Assembly (NCBI GenBank): GCA_964417885.1
Contig: CAYQKN010000006.1
Location: forward strand, 1-57,233
Direction: 5' to 3'
Origin: UKL13-2 sp964417885
Lineage (GTDB): Bacteria > Pseudomonadota > Gammaproteobacteria > Burkholderiales > Usitatibacteraceae
DNA length: 57,233 nucleotides
Shown here: piece after piece, positions 8,001 to 15,708 of the stretch
Layout of the letters: each line of letters opens with the position of its first letter
Position numbering within the stretch: the first letter of the stretch is position 1
The notes under the pieces: generated by a model
Told to the model about the DNA's origin: nothing
The model's database searches: none
Seen by the model: only the letters and a program-made list of their open reading frames with translations
Made by a program: the position numbers and the translations under genes

Positions 8001-8894
8001 ATGCCGTTCTCCAACCTGCAACTGTTTGCCACCTGCGTGCTGATCTGGGGTTCGACCTGGATTGCCATCACCTTTCAGCTGGGGGATGTCGCGCCGGAGA
8101 TGTCGGTTGGCTATCGCTTTCTCATCGCGGCCGCGGTGCTGTTCATTTTCTGTCGCTGGCGCGGCATGTCGCTGCGCTTCCGCCTGGTGCAGCATGTCGA
8201 CCTTTTTCTGCTTGGCGCGGCGATGTTCAGCATCAGTTACATCCTGGTCTATTACGCCGAAACCTACATTGTCTCCGGCATGGTCGCGGTGGGTTATTCA
8301 GCCAGTCCGCTGATCGCCATGCTGCTGTCGCGACTGTTTTTCGGCACCCCGATCACGCTCGGCGTGTTGACCGGTGCGTCCCTGGGTCTTGCCGGAATCA
8401 TCTGCGTGTTCTGGCCCGAGTTCGCCAGGTTGTCGGACAACCGCAACGCGGAGCTGGGTGCGGTGCTGACCATGCTGTCAGTGCTTGCCTCATCGCTGGG
8501 CAGCATGGTGGCCATGCGCACGCAGCGCCGCGGATATCCGACCTGGACCAGCATGGCGTGGGGCATGCTGTACGGCGGTGCGCTGGCGTTGCTGATCGGC
8601 GCGCTGCTGGGAAAATCCTTCACGTTTGGCGGCGGCAGCGGTTATTCACTGTCCCTGGTTTACCTCGCCGTCTTCGGATCCGTCATCACCTTTGGCTGTT
8701 ACCTCACGTTGATGAAGCGGATCGGTGCGGCGCCGGCAGCGTATGTCGGCGTCATGGTGCCGGTGGTGGCGCTGGGGGTGTCGTCCCTGTTCGAAAAATT
8801 TGCCTGGACCGGACTGACGACATTGGGCGTTGGCCTGTCGGTTCTGGGAAATATCGCCATGCTTCGCAACAAGCGCGTGGCGGCCGCTGCCTGA
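8001..8894 (+). CDS. EamA/DMT-family transporter
   Basis: A 297-residue inner-membrane protein of the drug/metabolite transporter superfamily with ten predicted hydrophobic helices arranged as two EamA repeats (about 5-140 and 150-290). The opening LFATCVLIWGSTWIAI, with its WGS motif, is typical. The substrate is unknown; relatives export amino acids or other metabolites. AGGA lies five bases before the ATG at 8001, so I prefer that over the in-frame ATG at 7995. It follows ptrB on the same strand with a hairpin in between. The 197 bases after it (8895-9091) hold no recognisable gene. Confidence 0.88.
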   Translation: MPFSNLQLFATCVLIWGSTWIAITFQLGDVAPEMSVGYRFLIAAAVLFIFCRWRGMSLRFRLVQHVDLFLLGAAMFSISYILVYYAETYIVSGMVAVGYSASPLIAMLLSRLFFGTPITLGVLTGASLGLAGIICVFWPEFARLSDNRNAELGAVLTMLSVLASSLGSMVAMRTQRRGYPTWTSMAWGMLYGGALALLIGALLGKSFTFGGGSGYSLSLVYLAVFGSVITFGCYLTLMKRIGAAPAAYVGVMVPVVALGVSSLFEKFAWTGLTTLGVGLSVLGNIAMLRNKRVAAAA

Positions 8895-9091
8895 GCGGCG
8901 GGCAGGCTGAACAATGCCGGACCGGCGCCGGCCGGATTTGACGGCAGACCAAACCAGCCGGCGCAGGCGCTGGTAAAGTGGTGTTTCAACAATAACAACG
9001 CGGTGCCTGTCTGCCGTGCGTACCTCGATGAATACTCCGGATCGCCATGTCGTGGCCGTGCCGGCCTGGCATTGTTGTCGCAACCTGGCTC

Positions 9092-10243
9092 ATGAATAGC
9101 CCGCTGCCCATTGCCGAGCTCAGGCAGCAGCTGGCCAACCAGCCGCCGGACCATCCGCCGGCCGAGCGCACCGCCGTGCTGTGTGAGCTGGCGCGCGCTT
9201 GCGCCCGTGCGGGCCTGCCGCACGATGGGCTCGCGGCTGTCAAGGAGGCCATCAAGCTGGCCCAATTGCATCAGCTCGTCCGCGAACGTGCCGAAGCGAT
9301 GGACGCGGCATCAATGTGCCACTACTTTCGCGGCGACTACCTGATGGCGATCGCCAGCGGGCTCGATGCCTACCAGGGGTTTGCCGGGAATGATCAATAT
9401 GTTCCGATGGGGCACACCCTCGCAACAGTTGCCGCTGCCTGCAAGGAAATCCGGGCGTCCGACCTTGCGATCGAGGCGTTGAAAGGCTGTCTGGAAATTG
9501 CCGGTCGTGCCGGCGACGTCTTTCTCGAGGCCCGCTCGCGCAATATGCTTGGCATGGTTTTCACTGACATGCACCGGTTCGACGATGCCGAGGCGGAATT
9601 CAATCATGCCCGGGGCTGCCTGGCCGGCATGGGCGAATCCAGCCATCTGCCAAAGGTACTGGCCAACCAGGCTGAGATCCTGAAACGACGTGCCGCCGCC
9701 GCCGCTGCGGCGAACCAGCCTGACCGCGCTGCCGACCTGCTGCGGCAGGCAGCGCACGTGCTCGATGAGGCGGTGGCCGTTGCCCGCGCGGATGGGAACG
9801 ATTACGAAGTTGCCGACAAGACCACCATGCTTGCCGAGTACCATCGCCTGCTCGGCGACCATGATGTCGCGGCCAGGCTGGTCAGCGAGGCGCTGGAAAT
9901 GGCCACCCGGCTGAAGCATCCGCAGATCATCATCGAGGGCCACCTGGGGCAGGGCAAGATCCTTCTCGACCGGCGTGACCACCACGTGGCAGCGGCCAGG
10001 CTCAAGCGTGCGCTGGAGTTGGCGCGCGATGCAGAGCTGCGCGACCTGCAACTGCAGGCACATCGCCAACTTGCCGAATGCTACGGTGCGATTGCCCATG
10101 ACCGCGATGCCGCCGCGCATGCGATGCTGGCCGACGAGCTTGATGCCGTGGCGGCCCAGGCAAACCACGAGGCGCAGCGAGAAGTGCGGCTGCTATGGGA
10201 ACAGTACTTTTCACGCCACCCGCTGATCGGTTCCGCCGGCTGA
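9092..10243 (+). CDS. TPR-repeat protein without output domain (paralogue 1)
   Basis: A 383-residue, mostly helical protein with tetratricopeptide-like repeats over most of its length. Recognisable units include YLMAIASGLDAYQGF, RSRNMLGMVFTDMHRFDDAEAEFNHA and EYHRLLGDHDVAARLVSEAL. An alanine-rich linker (RRAAAAAAANQ) lies near residue 200. There is no signal peptide and no GGDEF, kinase or DNA-binding domain. It is paralogous to the protein at 13307-14395: both share the order RGD(Y/F) repeat, N(M/L)LG(M/I)V repeat and LANQAEILKRRA/LTNMANLLRKRA. The start is uncertain, as an in-frame ATG also lies at 9047; MNSPLPIAEL looks the more natural N-terminus. Probably a scaffold or partner-binding protein. 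Confidence 0.72.
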   Translation: MNSPLPIAELRQQLANQPPDHPPAERTAVLCELARACARAGLPHDGLAAVKEAIKLAQLHQLVRERAEAMDAASMCHYFRGDYLMAIASGLDAYQGFAGNDQYVPMGHTLATVAAACKEIRASDLAIEALKGCLEIAGRAGDVFLEARSRNMLGMVFTDMHRFDDAEAEFNHARGCLAGMGESSHLPKVLANQAEILKRRAAAAAAANQPDRAADLLRQAAHVLDEAVAVARADGNDYEVADKTTMLAEYHRLLGDHDVAARLVSEALEMATRLKHPQIIIEGHLGQGKILLDRRDHHVAAARLKRALELARDAELRDLQLQAHRQLAECYGAIAHDRDAAAHAMLADELDAVAAQANHEAQREVRLLWEQYFSRHPLIGSAG

Positions 10244-10254
10244 CCGGCGCCTGA

Positions 10255-10743
10255 TCAGGGCACGGGGTATTCGCCCTCGTGCCTCGACATGTAGTCCGCC
10301 AGTGACGCGGCGGCTTTTTTTCGCACCATCGCTTTCAGCGGCCCCGACCAGCCCAGCAGCAGTCCCGCCGGTCCGAGTGCCTGCCTTGCCCAGCGCCAGA
10401 ACGGGAAGCGGTCGATATGGCGGATGATCTTGCCGTCGCGAAAGGCGAATTTGGCGTCAATGATGTTGTGCACCCGGCGGCCGGTCTGGCTGAAGGTATA
10501 GCGCGCCTCCCAGCGCGCCGTACCTCCTTCATCGCTTGCCTGTGCCTCAACCAGTTCCAGTTCCAGGTCTTTGCCGCGGCTGCAGAGCATCGACCACATC
10601 GCCGTCGCTTCGCGTCCGCGCAAAGACGGAAATGCCGGGTCGGAAAAGAAGACATCGGGGTGGTAGCACTTGGCCATCCCGGCAGCATCGCGTTGCGCGA
10701 AGGCGGCATAGAAATCCCGGACGATCTGTTCGTTGGCATTCAT
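10255..10743 (-). CDS. SnoaL/NTF2-like domain protein
   Basis: A 162-residue protein starting MNANEQIVRDFYAAFAQRDA, the typical opening of the SnoaL-like/NTF2 cone fold, with CYHPDVFFSDPAF, HNIIDAKFAFRDGKI and IIRHIDRFPFWRW following. Such proteins act as isomerases, hydrolases or binding modules; no catalytic role can be assigned here. A hydrophobic stretch (ALGPAGLLLGWSGPL) near the end is odd but common in this subgroup. A strong ribosome site (GAGGAAAACAAC) precedes the ATG at 10743, which overlaps the YbaK stop as ATGA. It ends convergently, 11 bases from the TPR gene. Confidence 0.82.
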   Translation of the reverse strand: MNANEQIVRDFYAAFAQRDAAGMAKCYHPDVFFSDPAFPSLRGREATAMWSMLCSRGKDLELELVEAQASDEGGTARWEARYTFSQTGRRVHNIIDAKFAFRDGKIIRHIDRFPFWRWARQALGPAGLLLGWSGPLKAMVRKKAAASLADYMSRHEGEYPVP

Positions 10744-11249
10744 GTTGTTTTCCTCATGGCGACATCGGCGATGCGCGCACCGGCAATTCGCGCCAGGTCC
10801 TGCGGTGCAATGCGAAACATGGTGTTGGGATGGCCGGCGGCGGGCCAGACCCATTCGAATTGCAGCAGGTCCCGGTCCATCAGCGCGATCGGGGCGGTTG
10901 TATGCGCCACCGGCGCCACGCCGCCGATGACAAACCCGGATTGCTCGCGCACAAACGCGGCATCCGCTTTGCCAACCGGTTGGCCGATCAGCCCGGCGAC
11001 CTTGCGGTCATCGACCCGGTTTTCCCCGCTGGTGATGACCAGGACGGCGTGGCCGTCAGCGGACCGGAATATGATCGATTTGGCAATCTCGGCAACCCGG
11101 CAACCCAACGAGATCGCTGCAGCCTGTGCCGTATGCGTCGCCTCGGTCATTGCCGTGATCTCGGCAGGCAAGCCGGCGTCGGTGAGCGCGGCCCGGACTC
11201 GCGCAACGGCGGCGTGTTGATGGATGAATTGGAGATTTTCGGCAGGCAT
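10740..11249 (-). CDS. YbaK/EbsC-family aminoacyl-tRNA deacylase
   Basis: A 169-residue protein of the YbaK/ProX editing-domain family, which hydrolyses mischarged aminoacyl-tRNAs in trans. Family features include AQAAAISLGCRVAEIAKSII, the catalytic-lysine region (AKSIIFRSADG), SGENRVDDRKVAGLIG and VGGVAPVAH-like GGVAPVAHTT. Which misacylated tRNA it clears cannot be told. It is translationally coupled to the SnoaL-like gene (ATGA) and transcribed divergently from fhs across a 117-base gap. Confidence 0.88.
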   Translation of the reverse strand: MPAENLQFIHQHAAVARVRAALTDAGLPAEITAMTEATHTAQAAAISLGCRVAEIAKSIIFRSADGHAVLVITSGENRVDDRKVAGLIGQPVGKADAAFVREQSGFVIGGVAPVAHTTAPIALMDRDLLQFEWVWPAAGHPNTMFRIAPQDLARIAGARIADVAMRKTT

Positions 11250-11366
11250 GGTGGCTATTGATGCAGGTCAAGTCGGCATTCTACTTGACGCTCATCAAGG
11301 TGAGACAGTCAGGCGCGGTTCCATACTTTGTCCCGACAAAAACCAAACCCCGACCCGGAGGAAACA

Positions 11367-13037
11367 ATGCAGAGCGACATCGAAATTGCCCAGAAGGCAA
11401 CCATGAAAAAAATCCAGGAGGTTTCAGCCGGCCTGGGCATTCCTGAAGAAGCCCTCGAGCCCTACGGCCGTTACAAGGCCAAGGTGTCGCTGAATTACGT
11501 CGACTCGCTGAAGAACAAGAAGAACGGCAAACTGATCCTGGTGACGGCAATTTCGCCCACCCCGGCCGGCGAAGGCAAGACCACGACCACAGTAGGCCTG
11601 GGCGACGCCCTGAATCACATCGGCAAGAAAGCCATCATCTGCCTGCGTGAGCCATCGCTCGGACCGGTATTCGGCATGAAAGGCGGTGCGGCCGGCGGCG
11701 GCTTTGCCCAGGTAGTGCCGATGGAGGACATCAACCTGCATTTCACCGGCGATTTCAGCGCCATTGCCCTGGCCAACAACCTGCTCGCCGCGCTGATCGA
11801 CAATCACATCAACCACGGCAACGATCTCGGTTTCGACGTGCGACGCATCGTCTGGAAGCGGGTGGTGGACATGAATGACCGGGCGCTGCGCGATATCACG
11901 ATTGCGCTGGGCGGCCCGGCCAACGGCTATCCGCGCCAGGACGGCTTCGACATCGTTGTGGCGTCGGAGATCATGGCGATTTTCTGCCTGGCAACATCGA
12001 TCAAGGACCTGAAGGAGCGGATCGGAAAAATCGTCGTGGGTTACACCCGGGACCAGAAGCCGATTCTCGCGAAGGACCTGAACGCGCAGGGCGCGATGAC
12101 GGCGTTGTTGAAAGACGCGCTGTTGCCGAACCTGGTGCAGACGCTGGAAAACAATCCGGCCTTCATTCATGGCGGTCCTTTCGCCAATATTGCCCATGGC
12201 TGCAATTCGGTCATCGCCACCCAGACCGCGCTGAAACTGGGCGATTACGTGGTCACCGAGGCCGGTTTCGGCGCCGATCTGGGCGCGGAAAAATTCATCG
12301 ACATCAAGTGCCGCAAATCCGGCCTGCGGCCCTCGGCGGTGGTGATCGTCGCCACCATCCGCGCGCTCAAGTATCACGGTGGCATGGATGTGAAAGAGGT
12401 GTCGAAGGAAAACGTCGAGGCGCTGGAAAAGGGCATCGTCAACCTCGAGCGCCACATCCACAACATTACCCAGAATTACGGTCTGCCTTGCGTGGTGTCG
12501 ATCAATCACCGCACCCACGACACCGAGGCAGAGTTGAAGGTGCTGGTGGCGCGCTGCGAAAAGCTGGGCGCAAAGGTGGTCGTGGCCAGGCATTGGGCTG
12601 ATGGCGGCAAGGGCGCTGCGGAACTCGCCAGGATGGTGGTGGACATGTGCGAGCAGCCGAACAACTTCAAGTTCGTCTATGAGGATTCGGCGACGATCTG
12701 GGACAAGATGAAAGCGGTTGCGACCAAGATCTACGGTGCTGCCGACATCACCGCTGATTCCAAGGTGCGCGGACAGATCAAGCGTCTGCAGGACGAGGGA
12801 TACGGGCACTATCCGATCTGCGTGGCAAAGACCCAGTACTCGTACTCGACCGATCCGCAATTGCGCGGAGCGCCGAGCGGTCACGTTGTCACCATTCGCG
12901 AGGTGCGCCTTGCAGCGGGCGCTGAATTCATCGTACTGGTTTGCGGCGACATCATGACCATGCCGGGGCTGCCAAAGGTGCCGAGCGCAGCTGCCATCGA
13001 CGTCAACGATGAGGGCAAGATCATCGGCCTGTTCTGA
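11367..13037 (+). CDS. fhs: Formate--tetrahydrofolate ligase
   Basis: A 556-residue ATP-dependent enzyme that makes 10-formyl-tetrahydrofolate from formate, feeding purine synthesis and C1 metabolism in the cytosol. The P-loop PTPAGEGKTTTTVGLG is at about 64-79, and EPSLGPVFGMKGGAAGGG and the FTGDFSAI block follow; the C-terminus is complete (PGLPKVPSAAAIDV). Length matches the monofunctional bacterial family. The ATG at 11367 is chosen over the upstream in-frame start because it follows a strong CCGGAGGAAACA site. It stands alone between the divergent YbaK gene and a perfect 24-bp palindrome, so is probably monocistronic. Purine genes purN and purM are elsewhere in the window. Confidence 0.97.
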   Translation: MQSDIEIAQKATMKKIQEVSAGLGIPEEALEPYGRYKAKVSLNYVDSLKNKKNGKLILVTAISPTPAGEGKTTTTVGLGDALNHIGKKAIICLREPSLGPVFGMKGGAAGGGFAQVVPMEDINLHFTGDFSAIALANNLLAALIDNHINHGNDLGFDVRRIVWKRVVDMNDRALRDITIALGGPANGYPRQDGFDIVVASEIMAIFCLATSIKDLKERIGKIVVGYTRDQKPILAKDLNAQGAMTALLKDALLPNLVQTLENNPAFIHGGPFANIAHGCNSVIATQTALKLGDYVVTEAGFGADLGAEKFIDIKCRKSGLRPSAVVIVATIRALKYHGGMDVKEVSKENVEALEKGIVNLERHIHNITQNYGLPCVVSINHRTHDTEAELKVLVARCEKLGAKVVVARHWADGGKGAAELARMVVDMCEQPNNFKFVYEDSATIWDKMKAVATKIYGAADITADSKVRGQIKRLQDEGYGHYPICVAKTQYSYSTDPQLRGAPSGHVVTIREVRLAAGAEFIVLVCGDIMTMPGLPKVPSAAAIDVNDEGKIIGLF

Positions 13038-13046
13038 TGCGGCCCC

Positions 13047-13070
13047 GTTCCCGCCCGGCCGGGCGGGAAC
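13047..13070 (+). terminator. Perfect 24-bp palindrome after fhs
   Basis: GTTCCCGCCCGG is followed directly by its reverse complement CCGGGCGGGAAC, ten bases after the fhs stop. It can form a very stable GC-rich hairpin but has no T-run. It probably marks the fhs 3' end by Rho-dependent termination or by blocking 3' exonucleases. Confidence 0.6.
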
Positions 13071-13144
13071 GCATGCTTGGCCATACCGCGATTGCGGTAC
13101 ATGGCATTGACCGCGGAAGGGTATCATTCGCATCCATAAACACA

Positions 13145-13255
13145 AGGTGTTGCCGGCGTTGAACTGACGGCAAGCACCTGCAGTACCGGCTAGGGGTATC
13201 CGATTCATCGCTTGCGGCGTGTTTTTCCGCGAGGTGAACCGGATACCCCTTTTTT
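13145..13255 (+). ncRNA. Candidate structured RNA or attenuator ending in an intrinsic terminator
   Basis: Two hairpins sit in the 269-base gap between fhs and the second TPR gene. The first (13145-13179) pairs AGGTGTTGCCG with CGGCAAGCACCT. The second (13192-13250) is a long stem in which AGGGGTATCCG pairs with CGGATACCCCT, with further inner pairing (TTCA/TGAA, GCGG/CCGC) and a GTTTTT-containing loop, followed by T at 13250-13255. It is a strong Rho-independent terminator lying 51 bases before the TPR ATG. A second GGGTATC at 13119-13125 could compete for the terminator's 3' arm. This could be a small RNA or a leader controlling the TPR gene. No known RNA family is recognised. Confidence 0.4.
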
Positions 13256-13306
13256 CATTTTTGGCGTGGCACTGACGTTCCGTGCGCGCCTCGGTCTGGA
13301 TATCGG

Positions 13307-14395
13307 ATGACAAACGTGAACAACGTGCAAATGGTTTCGGTAGCCGCCTGGGAAGAGCTGGCGGAATCGGCGCTCGTGGTCGGGCGCAGGGGTGATACGC
13401 GCGGAGCGCTGGTGATGCTGCATGGCGGGATCGAGTCGGCAAGGCGCAGCGAAGACAGGCGCGGCGAGATCATTGCCATGAATGCGGCGGCGCTGGTGCA
13501 CTCGATCCGCGGCGATTTCTGGGCGTCGCTGGCGGGCAGTATCGATGCGTTTTTCCTCGCCAGACGCGAACATGACCGGCTTGGCATGGGGCAGGCGATG
13601 ACCATGCTGGCCGGTTCGCTGCTGCTGATGACGCCGATCGACAGCGAGATTGACATGCTGCGCAAAGCGCTGGCGATTGGCATCGACGAGCGCAACCTGA
13701 AACTGCAGATCCGGGTTCACAACCTGCTTGGTATCGTGCTTGGTGACCTTGGCCGCTTCAGTGAAGCGGAAATGCATCTCGATCTCGGCCTGGTGCTGGC
13801 CGGCCATGAGGCGTCAGGCTTCGACCGCTGGCGGGTGTTGACCAATATGGCCAATCTTCTGCGCAAGCGTGCCGGCGACGCGCGTGGTCGTGCTGCGGCA
13901 AGCCAGTGTGCCGAATACGCCAGGCGCGGCCTGGACATTATCGGGCGGGTCGAAGCGCACTGCGTCGAACACGACAAGCTGCCGGTCCTGCTCGACGCGC
14001 AAAGTGTCGCCGGATTGCTGTTGCTGCAACTCGATCAGCCCGGTGCGGCCCACGACAAGTTTGGTGCCGTCCGCGACCTTGCCATTGCGCGCAAGAACCG
14101 CTCGGTGCTGTCATTCATCGGTCTTGAGATGGCGCGTCTGGAACTGCTTGCTGGCGACCAGGACGCCGCAGAGCAGAGCATTCAGGCCGGTTTGCGTGAG
14201 GCGGCCCTGTTTCGTCCGTCAAACAAGGCGGCGGCGCTATCGGCGCTGATGGCTGAACTCTGTGCTGCACGCGGCGATGCGGACGGTGACCTGCGCTGGC
14301 GGGCGGCGGCGTCGAAGGCGCAGGCCGAGTTCGAGGAGCTGACGCAGGAGGCGCGGCGGCAGATCGGGAGAGTGCTGCGCAGCCTGCCGGAATGA
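13307..14395 (+). CDS. TPR-like repeat protein without output domain (paralogue 2)
   Basis: A 362-residue helical repeat protein related to the one at 9092-10243. Matching blocks are NAAALVHSIRGDFWASLAGS against DAASMCHYFRGDYLMAIAS, and HNLLGIVLGDLGRFSEAEMH against RNMLGMVFTDMHRFDDAEAE. It has no signal peptide, membrane segment or catalytic domain. In related betaproteobacteria such N-terminal TPR regions often precede GGDEF or histidine-kinase domains (from memory), but here the protein simply ends in LRSLPE. A strong terminator hairpin lies in its leader, suggesting attenuation control. The Bug receptor gene converges on it with a 107-base gap in which I see nothing. Confidence 0.75.
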   Translation: MTNVNNVQMVSVAAWEELAESALVVGRRGDTRGALVMLHGGIESARRSEDRRGEIIAMNAAALVHSIRGDFWASLAGSIDAFFLARREHDRLGMGQAMTMLAGSLLLMTPIDSEIDMLRKALAIGIDERNLKLQIRVHNLLGIVLGDLGRFSEAEMHLDLGLVLAGHEASGFDRWRVLTNMANLLRKRAGDARGRAAASQCAEYARRGLDIIGRVEAHCVEHDKLPVLLDAQSVAGLLLLQLDQPGAAHDKFGAVRDLAIARKNRSVLSFIGLEMARLELLAGDQDAAEQSIQAGLREAALFRPSNKAAALSALMAELCAARGDADGDLRWRAAASKAQAEFEELTQEARRQIGRVLRSLPE

Positions 14396-14502
14396 TGGGT
14401 TGTTGATTTTGGCAGCAAGTTGGCGGCCGCGAACTGAACTGGCGAGCGCTCTGGCAATGGGTTTCCATGGGGCAGCTGGAATTGTTGCGCAATAAAATCG
14501 CG

Positions 14503-15537
14503 CTAGTCGACGCGCGCGCCGGTTGAACGAATCACAACCCCCCACTTTTGAGTCTCTTCACGCATCAGCCGGTCGAATCGCCCGGCGCTGCCGCCGCCGG
14601 GCTCGATGCCGGCATCAAACAGCTTCTTTCTTGTTTCGGGGCGCAACAGGATCGCATTCACGTCGCCATTGACGATGGCGATGATGTGCGCGGGTGTTGC
14701 CGCCGGCGCAACGATGCCGTTCCAGGCCAGCGCCTCGTACGAAAGCAGTGCCGGATCACCGGACTCAGCGACGGTCGGGATATCCGGCAGTGGGCCAAAG
14801 CGCTGCCGTCCGGTTGTTGCCAGCGCCCGCAGCTTGCCGGCGCGAACCTGCCCCATCAGGTTGGCCGGTGCGGCAAAAATCATCTGTACGTCACCCGCAA
14901 CCACCGCCTGCATGGCGGGAGGTCCACCGTTAAACGGCACGTGCACGACGTCGACAGCCAGCGATTTCTTCATCAACTCCATGCACAGGTGGGAAGCCGA
15001 GCCGTTTCCCACGCTGGCATAGTTGAATTTTCCCGGGTTGGAGCGGAGCAGCCGGACCAGTTCGCCCAGGGTCGCGACCGGCAGTGCCGCGTTGACCGCC
15101 AGCAGGTTCGGTTGCGAGGCGGCCAGAATCACCGGTGCAAAATCGCGTGCCGGATCGTAGCCGAGCGACCGGTAGAGGGCGGGCGCGGTCGCCAGCGGAC
15201 CGTTGTAGCCGAAAAACAGGGTATACCCGTCCGCCGTGCTGCGCGCCACCTCTGCCGCTGCGACCGTGCCGCCCGCCGCTGGCTTGTTGTCGACCACGAC
15301 ACCGGCAGGCCAGCGCTCACGCAACGCTTCTGCGATCAACCGGGCAACGATATCAACCGAACTGCCGGCCGGCGCGGCAACGACCAGCCGCACCGGCTTC
15401 ACTGGCCAGTTTTTGGGCGCTTCCGCGTATACCGGGTTGATGGCCGTCAAAAAGCTGCCGAATGCCACAGCGACACGCGCCAGGAGGGCGCCAAGTCCGG
15501 CCAGGGCCCGGAAATTCAGTCGGCGTATCATCGGCAT
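14503..15537 (-). CDS. Bug-family (TctC-like) tripartite tricarboxylate receptor protein
   Basis: A 344-residue periplasmic solute-binding protein of the Bug/TctC family, abundant in Burkholderiales. A signal peptide covers about residues 1-38 (RRLNF..., ending VYAEA). The mature protein opens with the family motif WPVKPVRLVVAAPAGSSVDIVAR, then NKPAAGGTVAAAEVARS and HVPFNGGPPAMQAVVAGDVQ. No tctA or tctB membrane genes are nearby, as is common for orphan Bug proteins, so the ligand (a carboxylate or similar) and role (uptake or sensing) are unknown. The frame continues upstream but without signal character, so I start at ATG 15537. It is divergent from the kinase gene across 171 bases. Confidence 0.9.
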   Translation of the reverse strand: MPMIRRLNFRALAGLGALLARVAVAFGSFLTAINPVYAEAPKNWPVKPVRLVVAAPAGSSVDIVARLIAEALRERWPAGVVVDNKPAAGGTVAAAEVARSTADGYTLFFGYNGPLATAPALYRSLGYDPARDFAPVILAASQPNLLAVNAALPVATLGELVRLLRSNPGKFNYASVGNGSASHLCMELMKKSLAVDVVHVPFNGGPPAMQAVVAGDVQMIFAAPANLMGQVRAGKLRALATTGRQRFGPLPDIPTVAESGDPALLSYEALAWNGIVAPAATPAHIIAIVNGDVNAILLRPETRKKLFDAGIEPGGGSAGRFDRLMREETQKWGVVIRSTGARVD

Positions 15538-15708
15538 GTCCCGGAACTGCCAAGGGATGGGCTGGATTTGTGGGCTGGTTCCTTGACGACCAGGATGCGG
15601 CAAGGATAATCGTAGCAACGGATTTGCCAATGCATGCCCCTGAATGCCGGCCTCCGGTGACGCGCGGCATGCAGTGAAGACGGACTGACAAGAAAGCGAT
15701 TTCTGCAC

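Noticed and set aside
11424..13442. A 672-codon open frame antisense to fhs
   Set aside because: It mirrors fhs codon structure, gives an Arg/His/Val-rich sequence with no recognisable domain, and fhs on the other strand is beyond doubt. Similar long antisense frames lie over ptrB, nadA and the AddA-like gene and are rejected on the same grounds.
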